Source: Campylobacteraceae bacterium (GTDB lineage: Bacteria > Campylobacterota > Campylobacteria > Campylobacterales > Sulfurovaceae). Taken from it: a DNA stretch of 11,045 nucleotides. Below the pieces are notes generated by a model that saw nothing but the letters and a program-made list of their open reading frames with translations, did no database searches and had not been told where the DNA came from. A program made the position numbers and the translations under genes. The stretch spans positions 1 through 11,045 of the forward strand of contig JALVXO010000122.1 in the NCBI GenBank assembly GCA_027022775.1, in the 5' to 3' direction. How positions within the stretch are numbered: the stretch's first letter is position 1; the number at the start of each line of letters is the position of its first letter. Below are positions 1 through 5,883 of this stretch, in pieces.

Positions 1-2
1 CA

Positions 3-30
3 ATTAGAGATTAGAAATTAGAGATTAGAA
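3..30. repeat. 7-bp tandem array A (attaga[g/a] x4)
   Basis: Four heptamers follow without a gap: attagag, attagaa, attagag, attagaa. This can also be read as a perfect tandem duplication of a 14-bp unit (3-16 and 17-30). Seven-bp short tandem repeats (STRR) are known from heterocystous cyanobacteria; the comparison is by analogy only. Confidence 0.9.
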
Positions 31-40
31 AATATTTTTT

Positions 41-68
41 CCGTAATCTGTAATCCGTATTCCGTAAT
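41..68. repeat. 7-bp tandem array B (ccgtaat-type x4)
   Basis: Four heptamers follow without a gap: ccgtaat, ctgtaat, ccgtatt, ccgtaat. Units 1 and 4 are identical and the inner two each carry one substitution. The total length, 28 bp, equals that of arrays A, C and D, but the sequence is unrelated to them. Confidence 0.88.
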
Positions 69-78
69 CAGAACGTAG

Positions 79-100
79 GTCGGGGTGCCCTCACCCCGAC
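79..100. repeat. Perfect hairpin, GTCGGGGTG stem
   Basis: GTCGGGGTG (79-87) pairs perfectly with CACCCCGAC (92-100) across a 4-nt loop, giving a 9-bp G+C-rich stem in an otherwise AT-rich region. It is followed by attttaat, so it could act as a terminator for an unseen gene to the left. The flanking words (cgtagg before it, attt after it) look more like a dispersed intergenic palindromic repeat. Confidence 0.75.
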
Positions 101-161
101 ATTTTAATGATGTGATGCTTGGAAGATAGGAAGCAAAACTTATCGGTTTCAAAAACCGTTG

Positions 162-182
162 ATTCCTGGTCAAGCTAGGAAT
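162..182. repeat. Imperfect inverted repeat, REP-like relic
   Basis: ATTCCT (162-167) is the reverse complement of AGGAAT (177-182). The stem extends by two more pairs if one G-T pair is allowed. The layout, gattcct...aggaat followed by tacaaa, resembles a decayed copy of the common intergenic palindromes of the form GATTCC...GGAATGAC. The assignment rests on resemblance only. Confidence 0.5.
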
Positions 183-204
183 TACAAAATGCACTACATT
201 ACCG

Positions 205-232
205 GCTTTTAGCTTTGTGCTTTTAGCTTTTA
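205..232. repeat. 7-bp tandem array C (gctttta x4)
   Basis: Four heptamers follow without a gap: gctttta, gctttgt, gctttta, gctttta. Only the second unit differs, at its last two bases. The reverse complement of 9633-9660 contains a closely similar run, including an exact 11-base word spanning the second unit (208-218). Confidence 0.9.
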
Positions 233-256
233 TTTAAACCGTGGATTCATTTGGAA

Positions 257-284
257 AACAGATAGCAGAGAACAGAAAGCGGCA
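257..284. repeat. 7-bp array D (degenerate, 14-bp period)
   Basis: Four degenerate heptamers: aacagat, agcagag, aacagaa, agcggca. Read as a 14-bp repeat, the two halves match at 10 of 14 positions. It is weaker than arrays A to C but has the same length and period. Confidence 0.65.
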
Positions 285-402
285 ATAAAAAAATTTACAG
301 TTTTCCGCACAGAATGACAATTTGCGCTTCTTTTCTGGCTACAAAAATATTTTTCCGTTCCGATACCCCGCTTCCAACTTACAACATAAACTTTCAATCA
401 AA

Positions 403-423
403 TGTAACTATGCTATAATTACA
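403..423 (+). promoter_or_regulatory. znu promoter: extended -10 inside a 21-bp dyad (candidate Zur/Fur-family operator)
   Basis: TGCTATAAT (411-419) is an extended -10 element 22 bp before the znuA ATG. At 17 bp spacing the -35 position reads ctttca, a poor match. The -10 sits inside a dyad centred on 413: TGTAA (403-407) mirrors TTACA (419-423), and the inner TAT/ATA also pair, so 8 of 10 positions are symmetric. A Fur-family repressor covering the -10 of a zinc-uptake operon would fit established biology. That Zur binds here is inference. Confidence 0.55.
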
Positions 424-441
424 AAAAAATTTGGAGAGTTA

Positions 442-1257
442 ATGAAAAAAATTATTATAGCTGCAATTTTTTCTACTATTTTAATTTTTGCAAAACTGAA
501 TGTTATTGTCAGCATTCCGCCACAGAGTTATATTGTTAAACAGATTGCTCCAAATGCTGATATTACAACAATTGTCACACCAGGGAGCTCTCCGCACACT
601 TACGAGCCCAAACCTTCGCAAATGGCGGCTGTAAGCAGGGCAAAACTCTATTTTGCAATCGGAGTAGAATTTGAAAAAGCGTGGCTGCCGAAATTTAAAG
701 CGCAAAACAGTTCTTTAAAAATTATCCATACCGACAAAAATATTACCAAATTTCCAATTACACAAGGTGAAGAGGCGGGAGAGCCAGATCCACATATTTG
801 GCTCTCTTTGGATAATTTAAAAACTATTGCAAAAAATACTGCAAACGCCCTAATTAAAGCCGACAGCAAAAACAGGGAACTTTACTTAAAAAATTTGCAA
901 AAATTTTTAAACAAAATAGAAATAAGCAAAAAAGATATTGAGGGTAAACTTTCCAAATTAAAAAATAGAAAATTTATAACTTTTCACCCATCATGGGGCT
1001 ACTTTGCCAAAGAGTTCAACTTAAAACAGATTGCAATCGAGATAAACGGAAAAGAGCCAAGCCCCAAAGAGTTGATTAAAATTATTAAAACCGCCCAAAA
1101 AATCAACCCTAAAGCTATTTTTGCAGAGCCTGAATTTTCAGATAAAAGCGCAAACATAATTGCAAAAGAGTTAAAAAGCAAAGTAATAAAGATATCTCCA
1201 TTAAACGAAGATGTCCTAAAAAATTTAAAGAATTTCGCAAATGATTTGGCAGACTAA
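442..1257 (+). CDS. znuA: Zinc ABC transporter, periplasmic metal-binding protein (ZnuA-like, cluster A-I)
   Basis: This is the solute-binding subunit that captures Zn2+ (or possibly Mn2+) in the periplasm and delivers it to ZnuB. The 271-residue protein starts with a signal peptide (basic MKK, hydrophobic core, likely cleavage after A17). Metal-ligand histidines are visible at H52 (SPHTYEP), H118 (DPHIW) and H182 (FHPSWGYF), and the typical AEPEFS motif lies near 228-233. The His-rich loop of enterobacterial ZnuA is absent. The DPL near the C terminus of TroA/PsaA relatives, whose Asp is the fourth ligand there, reads SPL (251-254), so the fourth ligand is uncertain. I chose ATG 442 because GGAGAG lies at 433-438 and the signal peptide begins there; the frame is open from 322, but that extension would bury the signal peptide. 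It is first in a znuA-znuC-znuB operon and overlaps znuC by 17 bp. Zinc rather than manganese specificity is not proven by sequence. Confidence 0.9.
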   Translation: MKKIIIAAIFSTILIFAKLNVIVSIPPQSYIVKQIAPNADITTIVTPGSSPHTYEPKPSQMAAVSRAKLYFAIGVEFEKAWLPKFKAQNSSLKIIHTDKNITKFPITQGEEAGEPDPHIWLSLDNLKTIAKNTANALIKADSKNRELYLKNLQKFLNKIEISKKDIEGKLSKLKNRKFITFHPSWGYFAKEFNLKQIAIEINGKEPSPKELIKIIKTAQKINPKAIFAEPEFSDKSANIIAKELKSKVIKISPLNEDVLKNLKNFANDLAD

Positions 1258-2008
1258 TCCACCCTTAAAAAAGCTTTTAGAGGTAAGAAATTTAAACTTC
1301 TCTTACAAAAAAGATTTGGTTTTAAAAAATATAAACTTCACCCTTTACAAGGGTGATTTTTTTGCCATAACCGGACCAAACGGCGGTGGAAAATCTACGC
1401 TTATAAAATTAATTCTTGGAATTTTAGAGCCAAAAAGCGGAACTGTTTTTTTAGATGAAGAGATAAAAAATCCAGTAGAGATTGGTTATGTGCCTCAAAA
1501 TACAAATATAAACCCCGAATTTCCGATTTCTGTTTTGGATGTTGTAATGATGGGCAACGGTTCAAAACATAAAACTTTAAAAAGTTTTTTTAAAATAGGC
1601 TACTCAAAATTTGAAATAGAGTGTGCAAAAAGCTCTTTGGAAAAGGTAGGAATGCAAGGCTTTTTACACAGTAAAATTTCTGAACTCTCAGGCGGACAGC
1701 GCCAAAGGGTTATGATTGCCAGGGCAATCTGCTCGCATCCTAAACTTTTAATTCTGGATGAGCCTACATCAAATATCGATATTAATGGGCAAAAAGAGAT
1801 ATACTCCCTATTAAAAAAACTAAACCAAGAGATAACAGTTTTGGTTGTAACGCACGACTTAACCGTAATTTCGCAATATGCAAACCGGGTGCTTTACATC
1901 AACCAGGAAGGTTTTATGCACGATTTAAAAGAGGGCGGCTTTAAAATAGATAACGAAGGGCACTTTTGCGAAGTTGAATTAATGCAGATGCTAGGAGAGA
2001 AAAAATGA
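1241..2008 (+). CDS. znuC: Zinc ABC transporter, ATP-binding protein
   Basis: This is the cytoplasmic ATPase that powers metal import through ZnuB. All ABC motifs are present in its 255 residues: Walker A GPNGGGKST (45-53), Q-loop Q86, signature LSGGQ (149-153), Walker B LILDEP (170-175) with catalytic E174, and H-loop H205. It is close to the usual length for ZnuC/MntB-type ATPases. ATG 1241 lies inside the end of znuA (17-bp overlap) and has no strong Shine-Dalgarno sequence. No other ATG, GTG or TTG occurs in frame before the conserved domain, so this start is forced, and translation is probably coupled to znuA. The stop overlaps the znuB start as ATGA. ATPase identity is certain; the metal specificity comes from the neighbours. 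Confidence 0.92.
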   Translation: MIWQTNPPLKKLLEVRNLNFSYKKDLVLKNINFTLYKGDFFAITGPNGGGKSTLIKLILGILEPKSGTVFLDEEIKNPVEIGYVPQNTNINPEFPISVLDVVMMGNGSKHKTLKSFFKIGYSKFEIECAKSSLEKVGMQGFLHSKISELSGGQRQRVMIARAICSHPKLLILDEPTSNIDINGQKEIYSLLKKLNQEITVLVVTHDLTVISQYANRVLYINQEGFMHDLKEGGFKIDNEGHFCEVELMQMLGEKK

Positions 2009-2799
2009 TAGAGGCTTTGCACTACACTTTTATTCAAAATGCCATAGCAGCCGCAATTTTAGTAAGCATTATAAGCGGAATTATAGGTTCGCTGATTTTG
2101 GTAAACAGAATGACTTTTTTAGCAGGCGGCATTGCTCACAGCTCTTACGGAGGAATCGGGCTGGCTCTATTTTTTGGGCTTCCTATATTTTTAGGGGCAT
2201 CTCTTTTTGCTCTTGCCAGCGCTTATATAATTGCGCTTGTAAGCTTTAAACAGCGCCACAGGCTCGATATATTTATAGGATTAATCTGGGCTGTTGGAAT
2301 GGCTGTAGGGATTGTGTTTGTAGATTTAACGCCTGGATATAATGTTGATTTAATGAGTTACCTTTTTGGCTCTATTTTGGCTGTTAGCAAAAGCGATATA
2401 ATTTATATGGCACTCTTAACAGTTGCTGTGCTGCTTTTTGTACACAGATTTTACAAAGAGATTTTAGCTGTCTCTTACGACAGTGAATACGCCTCTTTAA
2501 GAGGGATAAATGCAAAATTTTTCTATACCGCTATTTTAATGCTCTCTGCTTTGGCTGTTGTTGTTGCAATTAAAGTTGTGGGGCTCATTTTGGTAATTGC
2601 GCTTATGAGCATCCCCACCTATATAGCTGAACAGATAAGCAGCTCTTTATACACCATGATGCTAAAATCCGCCCTGCTCTCTGCTATTTTTACAATTATA
2701 GGGTTAATAATCAGCTATCAATTCGACATAACATCAGGAGCTTCCATAATACTGACATCTGCAGCAGCATTGGGACTGTTTACGGTTTTAAAAAAATAA
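2005..2799 (+). CDS. znuB: Zinc ABC transporter, membrane permease (ABC-3 family)
   Basis: This is the inner-membrane channel subunit, working as a dimer with ZnuA and ZnuC. The 264-residue protein is almost wholly hydrophobic, with about seven to eight predicted membrane segments. Family motifs are visible: AGGIAHSSYGGIGLA (40-54), the counterpart of the conserved D/G-x-I-S/A-H-x-x-x-x-G motif; LRGIN (165-169); VVGLILVIALMSIP (191-204); and SGASIIL (244-250). Its ATG overlaps the znuC stop by 4 bp (ATGA at 2005-2008), and AGGAGA at 1993-1998 is a good ribosome binding site. It ends the operon; about 100 bp of AT-rich spacer follows before the next gene, which has its own promoter. Confidence 0.92.
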   Translation: MIEALHYTFIQNAIAAAILVSIISGIIGSLILVNRMTFLAGGIAHSSYGGIGLALFFGLPIFLGASLFALASAYIIALVSFKQRHRLDIFIGLIWAVGMAVGIVFVDLTPGYNVDLMSYLFGSILAVSKSDIIYMALLTVAVLLFVHRFYKEILAVSYDSEYASLRGINAKFFYTAILMLSALAVVVAIKVVGLILVIALMSIPTYIAEQISSSLYTMMLKSALLSAIFTIIGLIISYQFDITSGASIILTSAAALGLFTVLKK

Positions 2800-2821
2800 G
2801 CCACACCAGATAAAAAATTGT

Positions 2822-2851
2822 CTATTTTGTTATTTTATATTGACAAAATAG
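2822..2851. repeat. Inverted repeat overlapping the -35 of the ATPase gene
   Basis: CTATTTTGT (2822-2830) and ACAAAATAG (2843-2851) are perfect reverse complements, 12 bp apart and centred about two helical turns from each other. The right arm shares ACA with the -35 hexamer at 2840-2845. It may be an operator, or a weak terminator hairpin behind znuB, though no clear T-tract follows. AT-rich DNA makes chance symmetry more likely. Confidence 0.5.
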
Positions 2852-2868
2852 TATAAATTTGTTAATAT
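2840..2868 (+). promoter_or_regulatory. Promoter, TTGACA-17-TAATAT
   Basis: The -35 is a perfect TTGACA (2840-2845), followed by a 17-bp spacer and a fair -10, TAATAT (2863-2868), 30 bp before the ATPase ATG. This is the best -35 among the promoters I could call in the window. Confidence 0.6.
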
Positions 2869-2898
2869 ATATTTACATTTTAATCCAAAGGTGTAAAT

Positions 2899-4116
2899 AT
2901 GAATTTACATAAACTATTTGAAGATTATTTAGTCAGGTTAAAAAAAATAAAACTTTCCCATAAGCGGTATCTTTATAAAAAAATAGATTTTTCTCAAAAA
3001 CTTATCTCTGTTTTAGGGCAAAGAGGGGTTGGTAAAACAACCCTAATGCTACAATATTTAAAAGAGAATTTTAATAATTCCAAAAAAGCTCTTTATATAA
3101 GTTTAGATGTGCCTGCATTGGCTTCTGCTTCGCTATTTGAGCTTGCCAAAGAGTTTGAACAGTATGGAGGAGAGCTGCTTGTTTTGGATGAAGTACACAA
3201 GTATGAAAATTGGGCAGGGCATATAAAACAGATATATGATCAGTTGGAATTAAAAGTTATTTTTTCTGGGTCTTCAATACTACAAATTCAAAAGCAGGAT
3301 AGCGATTTATCAAGAAGATGTATGATTTACCATTTAGAAAATTTATCTTTTAGAGAATATTTACTATTTCAAGGTAAAAAATTTGAAAGCTTCACTCTCG
3401 AAGAAATTTTAACAAACCATATAGAGATAGCTCAAGAAATTGGAGCAAAAATTAAACCTCTGCCCTATTTTAAAGAGTATTTAAAATATGGAGCTTATCC
3501 TTTTTTTCTTGAGGGATTTGAAAGTTATCATCAAAAAATTATTCAAATACTCAATACAATTTTAGAGAGTGATTTGACTTATATTGAAAATATCCATATT
3601 AAAGAGATAAAAAAATTAAAAAAACTTATATATCTGCTTGCAGTAAGCGTTCCTTTTGTGCCAAACATTACAGATATATCACAGTCTACTTCAATTTCAC
3701 GCCCCAAAGTGTATGACTATTTAGAACTTTTAGAGCGGGCCAAAATAATAAACAGCATTAGAAGCAAAGAAAAAGGCTATAACCTGCTGGCTAAACCGGA
3801 AAAAATAGTTATGCAAAATCCGAATTTATCATTTGCCGTATCTAAAGATGCAAATATAGGAAGTTTAAGAGAAAGCTTTTTTGTTAATCAGATAAAAAAC
3901 TGTTTTGAGTTGGAAAAATCTTTCTTGGATGAAACAATTTATGCTTCTAAAAAAGGTGATTATCTGGTAAACAACAGGTATATTTTCGAAATTGGGGGTA
4001 AAAATAAATCTTATAAACAGATAGAAAATTTAAATAACAGCTTTATTGCAGCTGACGACATAGAACTAGGTTTTGGCAATAAAATACCGCTTTGGCTTTT
4101 TGGATTTCTCTATTAA
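2899..4116 (+). CDS. AAA_14/DUF4143-type P-loop ATPase of unknown role
   Basis: This 405-residue protein has the common two-part layout of archaeal and bacterial ATPases with an AAA_14 N domain and a DUF4143 C domain. Walker A is GQRGVGKTT (40-48), Walker B LLVLDE (93-98) followed by the family's HK, a sensor-like FSGSS lies at 122-126, and SDLSRR (135-140) could supply arginine finger residues. A winged-helix-like segment (ITDISQSTSISRPKVYDYL, about 257-275) leads into the C-terminal part. There, D354, E364 and K368 are spaced like a degenerate PD-(D/E)xK nuclease core, where most family members have an E-x-K motif. AAAGGTG (2887-2893) is a good ribosome binding site. The gene stands alone between the znu operon and an exported protein, with its own promoter. 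Such ATPases are patchily distributed and their physiological role is largely unknown; I do not assign one. Confidence 0.8.
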   Translation: MNLHKLFEDYLVRLKKIKLSHKRYLYKKIDFSQKLISVLGQRGVGKTTLMLQYLKENFNNSKKALYISLDVPALASASLFELAKEFEQYGGELLVLDEVHKYENWAGHIKQIYDQLELKVIFSGSSILQIQKQDSDLSRRCMIYHLENLSFREYLLFQGKKFESFTLEEILTNHIEIAQEIGAKIKPLPYFKEYLKYGAYPFFLEGFESYHQKIIQILNTILESDLTYIENIHIKEIKKLKKLIYLLAVSVPFVPNITDISQSTSISRPKVYDYLELLERAKIINSIRSKEKGYNLLAKPEKIVMQNPNLSFAVSKDANIGSLRESFFVNQIKNCFELEKSFLDETIYASKKGDYLVNNRYIFEIGGKNKSYKQIENLNNSFIAADDIELGFGNKIPLWLFGFLY

Positions 4117-4135
4117 TATCCGCTAAATTTTAAAA

Positions 4136-4190
4136 CTTCACCATTTTTTCACGCACTCTTCACTTTTGTTTCACTCTTTTTATCTATTAT
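4136..4190 (+). promoter_or_regulatory. Four 11-bp-phased TTCAC direct repeats plus -10
   Basis: TTCAC occurs at 4137, 4148, 4159 and 4170, each exactly 11 bp after the last; each is preceded by a pyrimidine, giving four YTTCACnnnnn units (4136-4179). A -10-like TATTAT follows at 4185-4190, so the last repeats occupy the place of a -35 box. This is the architecture used by OmpR/PhoB-family response regulators, which bind direct repeats one helical turn apart and replace the -35. The gene 30 bp downstream encodes an exported protein. Regulator identity is unknown. Confidence 0.6.
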
Positions 4191-4219
4191 GTCAATATAA
4201 CAACTCAAAGGAGAGCAAA

Positions 4220-5008
4220 ATGAAAAGAGTTTTTTTACTGTTGGCTGTTTTAGCAGCATCGGCATTTGGCTTTAACTACAGCGGCACTTGGGTTAATAAA
4301 AGCAGCTACAAATACAACGACCCGATAAAACTGAAAATCAGCGGCACTGCAATAACGCCATACCTTTACAGAGATGAGCATATTGTAAAATTAAAAAGAA
4401 AAAATGCAACCAAAACCGGCACCGGACTTTTTGAAGCGTGGGGGTTTGGGGCAAAAAACCTGGTGCTTTATATAAAACCGATTAACAGCACAAAAATAAA
4501 AGTTTACGAGAAAAAAATAGATACCAACAGAAAAATTGTCGTTACAAGAAGTTTTATTTTCAGAAAAAAAGGCGCTGTAAATTCAAATATTAAAAACCGC
4601 TATGTTGGCAACTGGAAAAGCACAGGAGCATTTAGTGCAATATCCAAACTCACAATCAGAAAAGTGGATAACCAGCTTTATGTGCGCGCATGGAAAAACA
4701 CCGGCGGCGGCCAAAGACCTTTGGGGCTTGCAAGAGCAAAATATTACAGCAACGCCCTGCAAATAACCTGGTATAAAGGCAATTTAGTAGTAAAAGCAAA
4801 AATTACAGGAATGAATTATAATCCAAGTACAAAAAAATATCAAACTTTAAAATTGGATTTAAGAGCCAAAAATTTAAACAGCGGCATAGAAAACAGACAG
4901 ACAATCTATTTTTCTAGAAACAGGGAAATATATGCGCCTGTAAAACCTATAAGAAAAAGAATAAAACTGGGACCTTTAGATATAAATTTATTAATAAACA
5001 GTTATTAA
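4220..5008 (+). CDS. Exported beta-rich protein with two diverged repeats, unknown function
   Basis: I do not recognise a named family. The 262-residue protein opens with a clear signal peptide (MKR, hydrophobic core, A-S-A at 13-15, cleavage after A15 or G17) and has no later membrane segment, so it is probably periplasmic or secreted. The mature part contains two similar units of about 100 residues. YSGTW (20-24) matches YVGNW (128-132); KLKISG with PYLY (37-50) matches KLTIRK with LYVRAW (143-158); NLVLYI (80-85) matches ALQITW (179-184). Both units end in a basic, beta-like strand. This resembles a duplicated lipocalin-like or small beta-barrel fold, but that is inference. The protein is strongly basic. 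ATG 4220 is chosen because AAAGGAG (4207-4213) precedes it and the signal peptide starts there; the frame is open from 4166, within the promoter repeats. A terminator follows, so it is monocistronic. Confidence 0.8.
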   Translation: MKRVFLLLAVLAASAFGFNYSGTWVNKSSYKYNDPIKLKISGTAITPYLYRDEHIVKLKRKNATKTGTGLFEAWGFGAKNLVLYIKPINSTKIKVYEKKIDTNRKIVVTRSFIFRKKGAVNSNIKNRYVGNWKSTGAFSAISKLTIRKVDNQLYVRAWKNTGGGQRPLGLARAKYYSNALQITWYKGNLVVKAKITGMNYNPSTKKYQTLKLDLRAKNLNSGIENRQTIYFSRNREIYAPVKPIRKRIKLGPLDINLLINSY

Positions 5009-5014
5009 AACCAG

Positions 5015-5035
5015 CTTCCCTTTTGGGAAGGTTTT
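5015..5035 (+). terminator. Rho-independent terminator
   Basis: CTTCCC (5015-5020) and GGGAAG (5025-5030) form a perfect 6-bp stem with a TTTT loop, followed by gtttta. It lies 6 bp after the stop of the exported protein gene and separates it from the patatin gene. Confidence 0.75.
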
Positions 5036-5052
5036 ATCGGTAAACTTCTTTA

Positions 5053-5061
5053 TGATATACT
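5053..5061 (+). promoter_or_regulatory. Extended -10 promoter for the patatin-hisJ unit
   Basis: TGaTATACT is an extended -10 element placed 27 bp before the patatin ATG and just after the upstream terminator. It has the same TGn-plus-hexamer form as the elements at 411-419 and 8212-8220. Confidence 0.5.
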
Positions 5062-5088
5062 TTTATCAAAAATATTAGAGCGTTGTCA

Positions 5089-5874
5089 ATGAAACAAGAG
5101 TTAAAAAACAATAACTTCAGCCTGGTTTTATCGGGCGGCGGTGCTTTAGGAATAGCTCATTTAGGGGTAATCAGCGATTTAGAAAAACATTTATTAAAAC
5201 CGTCTGAAATTATAGGTACAAGCATGGGCGGTATAATCGGAGCATGTACAGCAATCGGATTAAATTTTAATGAAATTTACAGTTTACTGGAACAGTTTTC
5301 AGATATATCAAAATGGATTAAATTTTCATTTGGCGGAAACTCAATAATAGACAGTTCAAAAATTGAAAAGATATTTAATACTATTTTCGAAAATAGAAAA
5401 ATAAAAGATACTGAAATAGATTTAAAATTAATCGCCACTAATCTTTTAAACGGCCAAAAAAAAGTTTTTAGCAGAAATGATGATATTTTGCTTAAAGATG
5501 CTCTTTTGGCAACAATGGCTATTCCGGGAATTTTTAGTGAAAAAATTATAAATGGCACTGTTTACGCAGACGGTTTTTTATGTGAAAATTTAGGTTTAAA
5601 AGAAGCTACATTGGATACAATTTTAGCAGTAGATGTACTAGGGTTTAACTCTTTTGAAAAAGAGTTGCCTGACAATCTGTTTAAAACTGCAAATGTTTTA
5701 GAGATGTTTGAAAAATCTATGAGACTTTTAATATACAATCAGACAAATTTAATTAAAGAGCAGATAAAAAATAAAAAGCTGTTTTTAATTGAACCCAATA
5801 CATATCCTTACAAAACTTACCATTTTCATAAAGTTGAAGAGTTGGTAAATATCGGTAAAAATCTTTTACAATAG
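5089..5874 (+). CDS. Patatin-like phospholipase/esterase family protein
   Basis: This is a predicted serine lipid-acyl hydrolase with a Ser-Asp dyad, probably acting on membrane lipids or acyl esters from the cytoplasmic side; no signal peptide is visible. The 261-residue protein shows the oxyanion-hole loop SGGGALG (15-21), the nucleophile elbow GTSMGG (43-48) with S45, and the catalytic Asp at D161 in ADGF, where many relatives have DGG or DGA. Length and order fit the bacterial RssA-like branch. An in-frame TTG at 5083 is possible, but ATG 5089 is preferred because AGAG (5077-5080) then sits at a normal distance. Only 9 bp separate it from the next gene, so the two are likely co-transcribed; no obvious functional link to histidine synthesis is visible. 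The physiological substrate cannot be told from sequence. Confidence 0.87.
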   Translation: MKQELKNNNFSLVLSGGGALGIAHLGVISDLEKHLLKPSEIIGTSMGGIIGACTAIGLNFNEIYSLLEQFSDISKWIKFSFGGNSIIDSSKIEKIFNTIFENRKIKDTEIDLKLIATNLLNGQKKVFSRNDDILLKDALLATMAIPGIFSEKIINGTVYADGFLCENLGLKEATLDTILAVDVLGFNSFEKELPDNLFKTANVLEMFEKSMRLLIYNQTNLIKEQIKNKKLFLIEPNTYPYKTYHFHKVEELVNIGKNLLQ

Positions 5875-5883
5875 GATTTTAAA

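Larger units (their letters stand above)
1..441. other. Gene-free, repeat-rich leader region upstream of znuA
   Basis: No convincing coding frame is present; a reading frame open from 322 is only an upstream extension of znuA. The region is a patchwork of short structures: four arrays of 7-bp units (3-30, 41-68, 205-232, 257-284), a perfect 9-bp-stem hairpin (79-100), a 6-bp hairpin (144-158), an imperfect inverted repeat (162-182), and the znu promoter with its dyad (403-423). The words gtggatt (241-247) and cagaatgac (309-317) resemble pieces of widespread intergenic palindromic repeats; similar words recur at 9541-9871. What lies upstream of base 1 is unknown, so the full size of the region cannot be given. 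Confidence 0.8.

Noticed and set aside
3..284. CRISPR array
   Set aside because: The 7-bp units are contiguous without spacers, and no cas genes are present.
322..441. Upstream in-frame extension of znuA
   Set aside because: It crosses the promoter and dyad, has no ribosome binding site, and would place 40 residues before a clear signal peptide. ATG 442 has GGAGAG before it.
2822..2858. Rho-independent terminator behind znuB
   Set aside because: The stem is AT-rich, the loop is 12 nt and no T-tract follows. The right arm overlaps a perfect -35, so it is listed as an inverted repeat instead.
2843..2862. ACAAA...TTTGT dyad in the ATPase promoter as a second operator
   Set aside because: Only five outer pairs match and the inner part is mostly asymmetric; in such AT-rich DNA this is expected by chance.
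4166..4219. Upstream in-frame start for the exported protein
   Set aside because: It lies inside the TTCAC repeats and -10 region and would precede the signal peptide. ATG 4220 has AAAGGAG.
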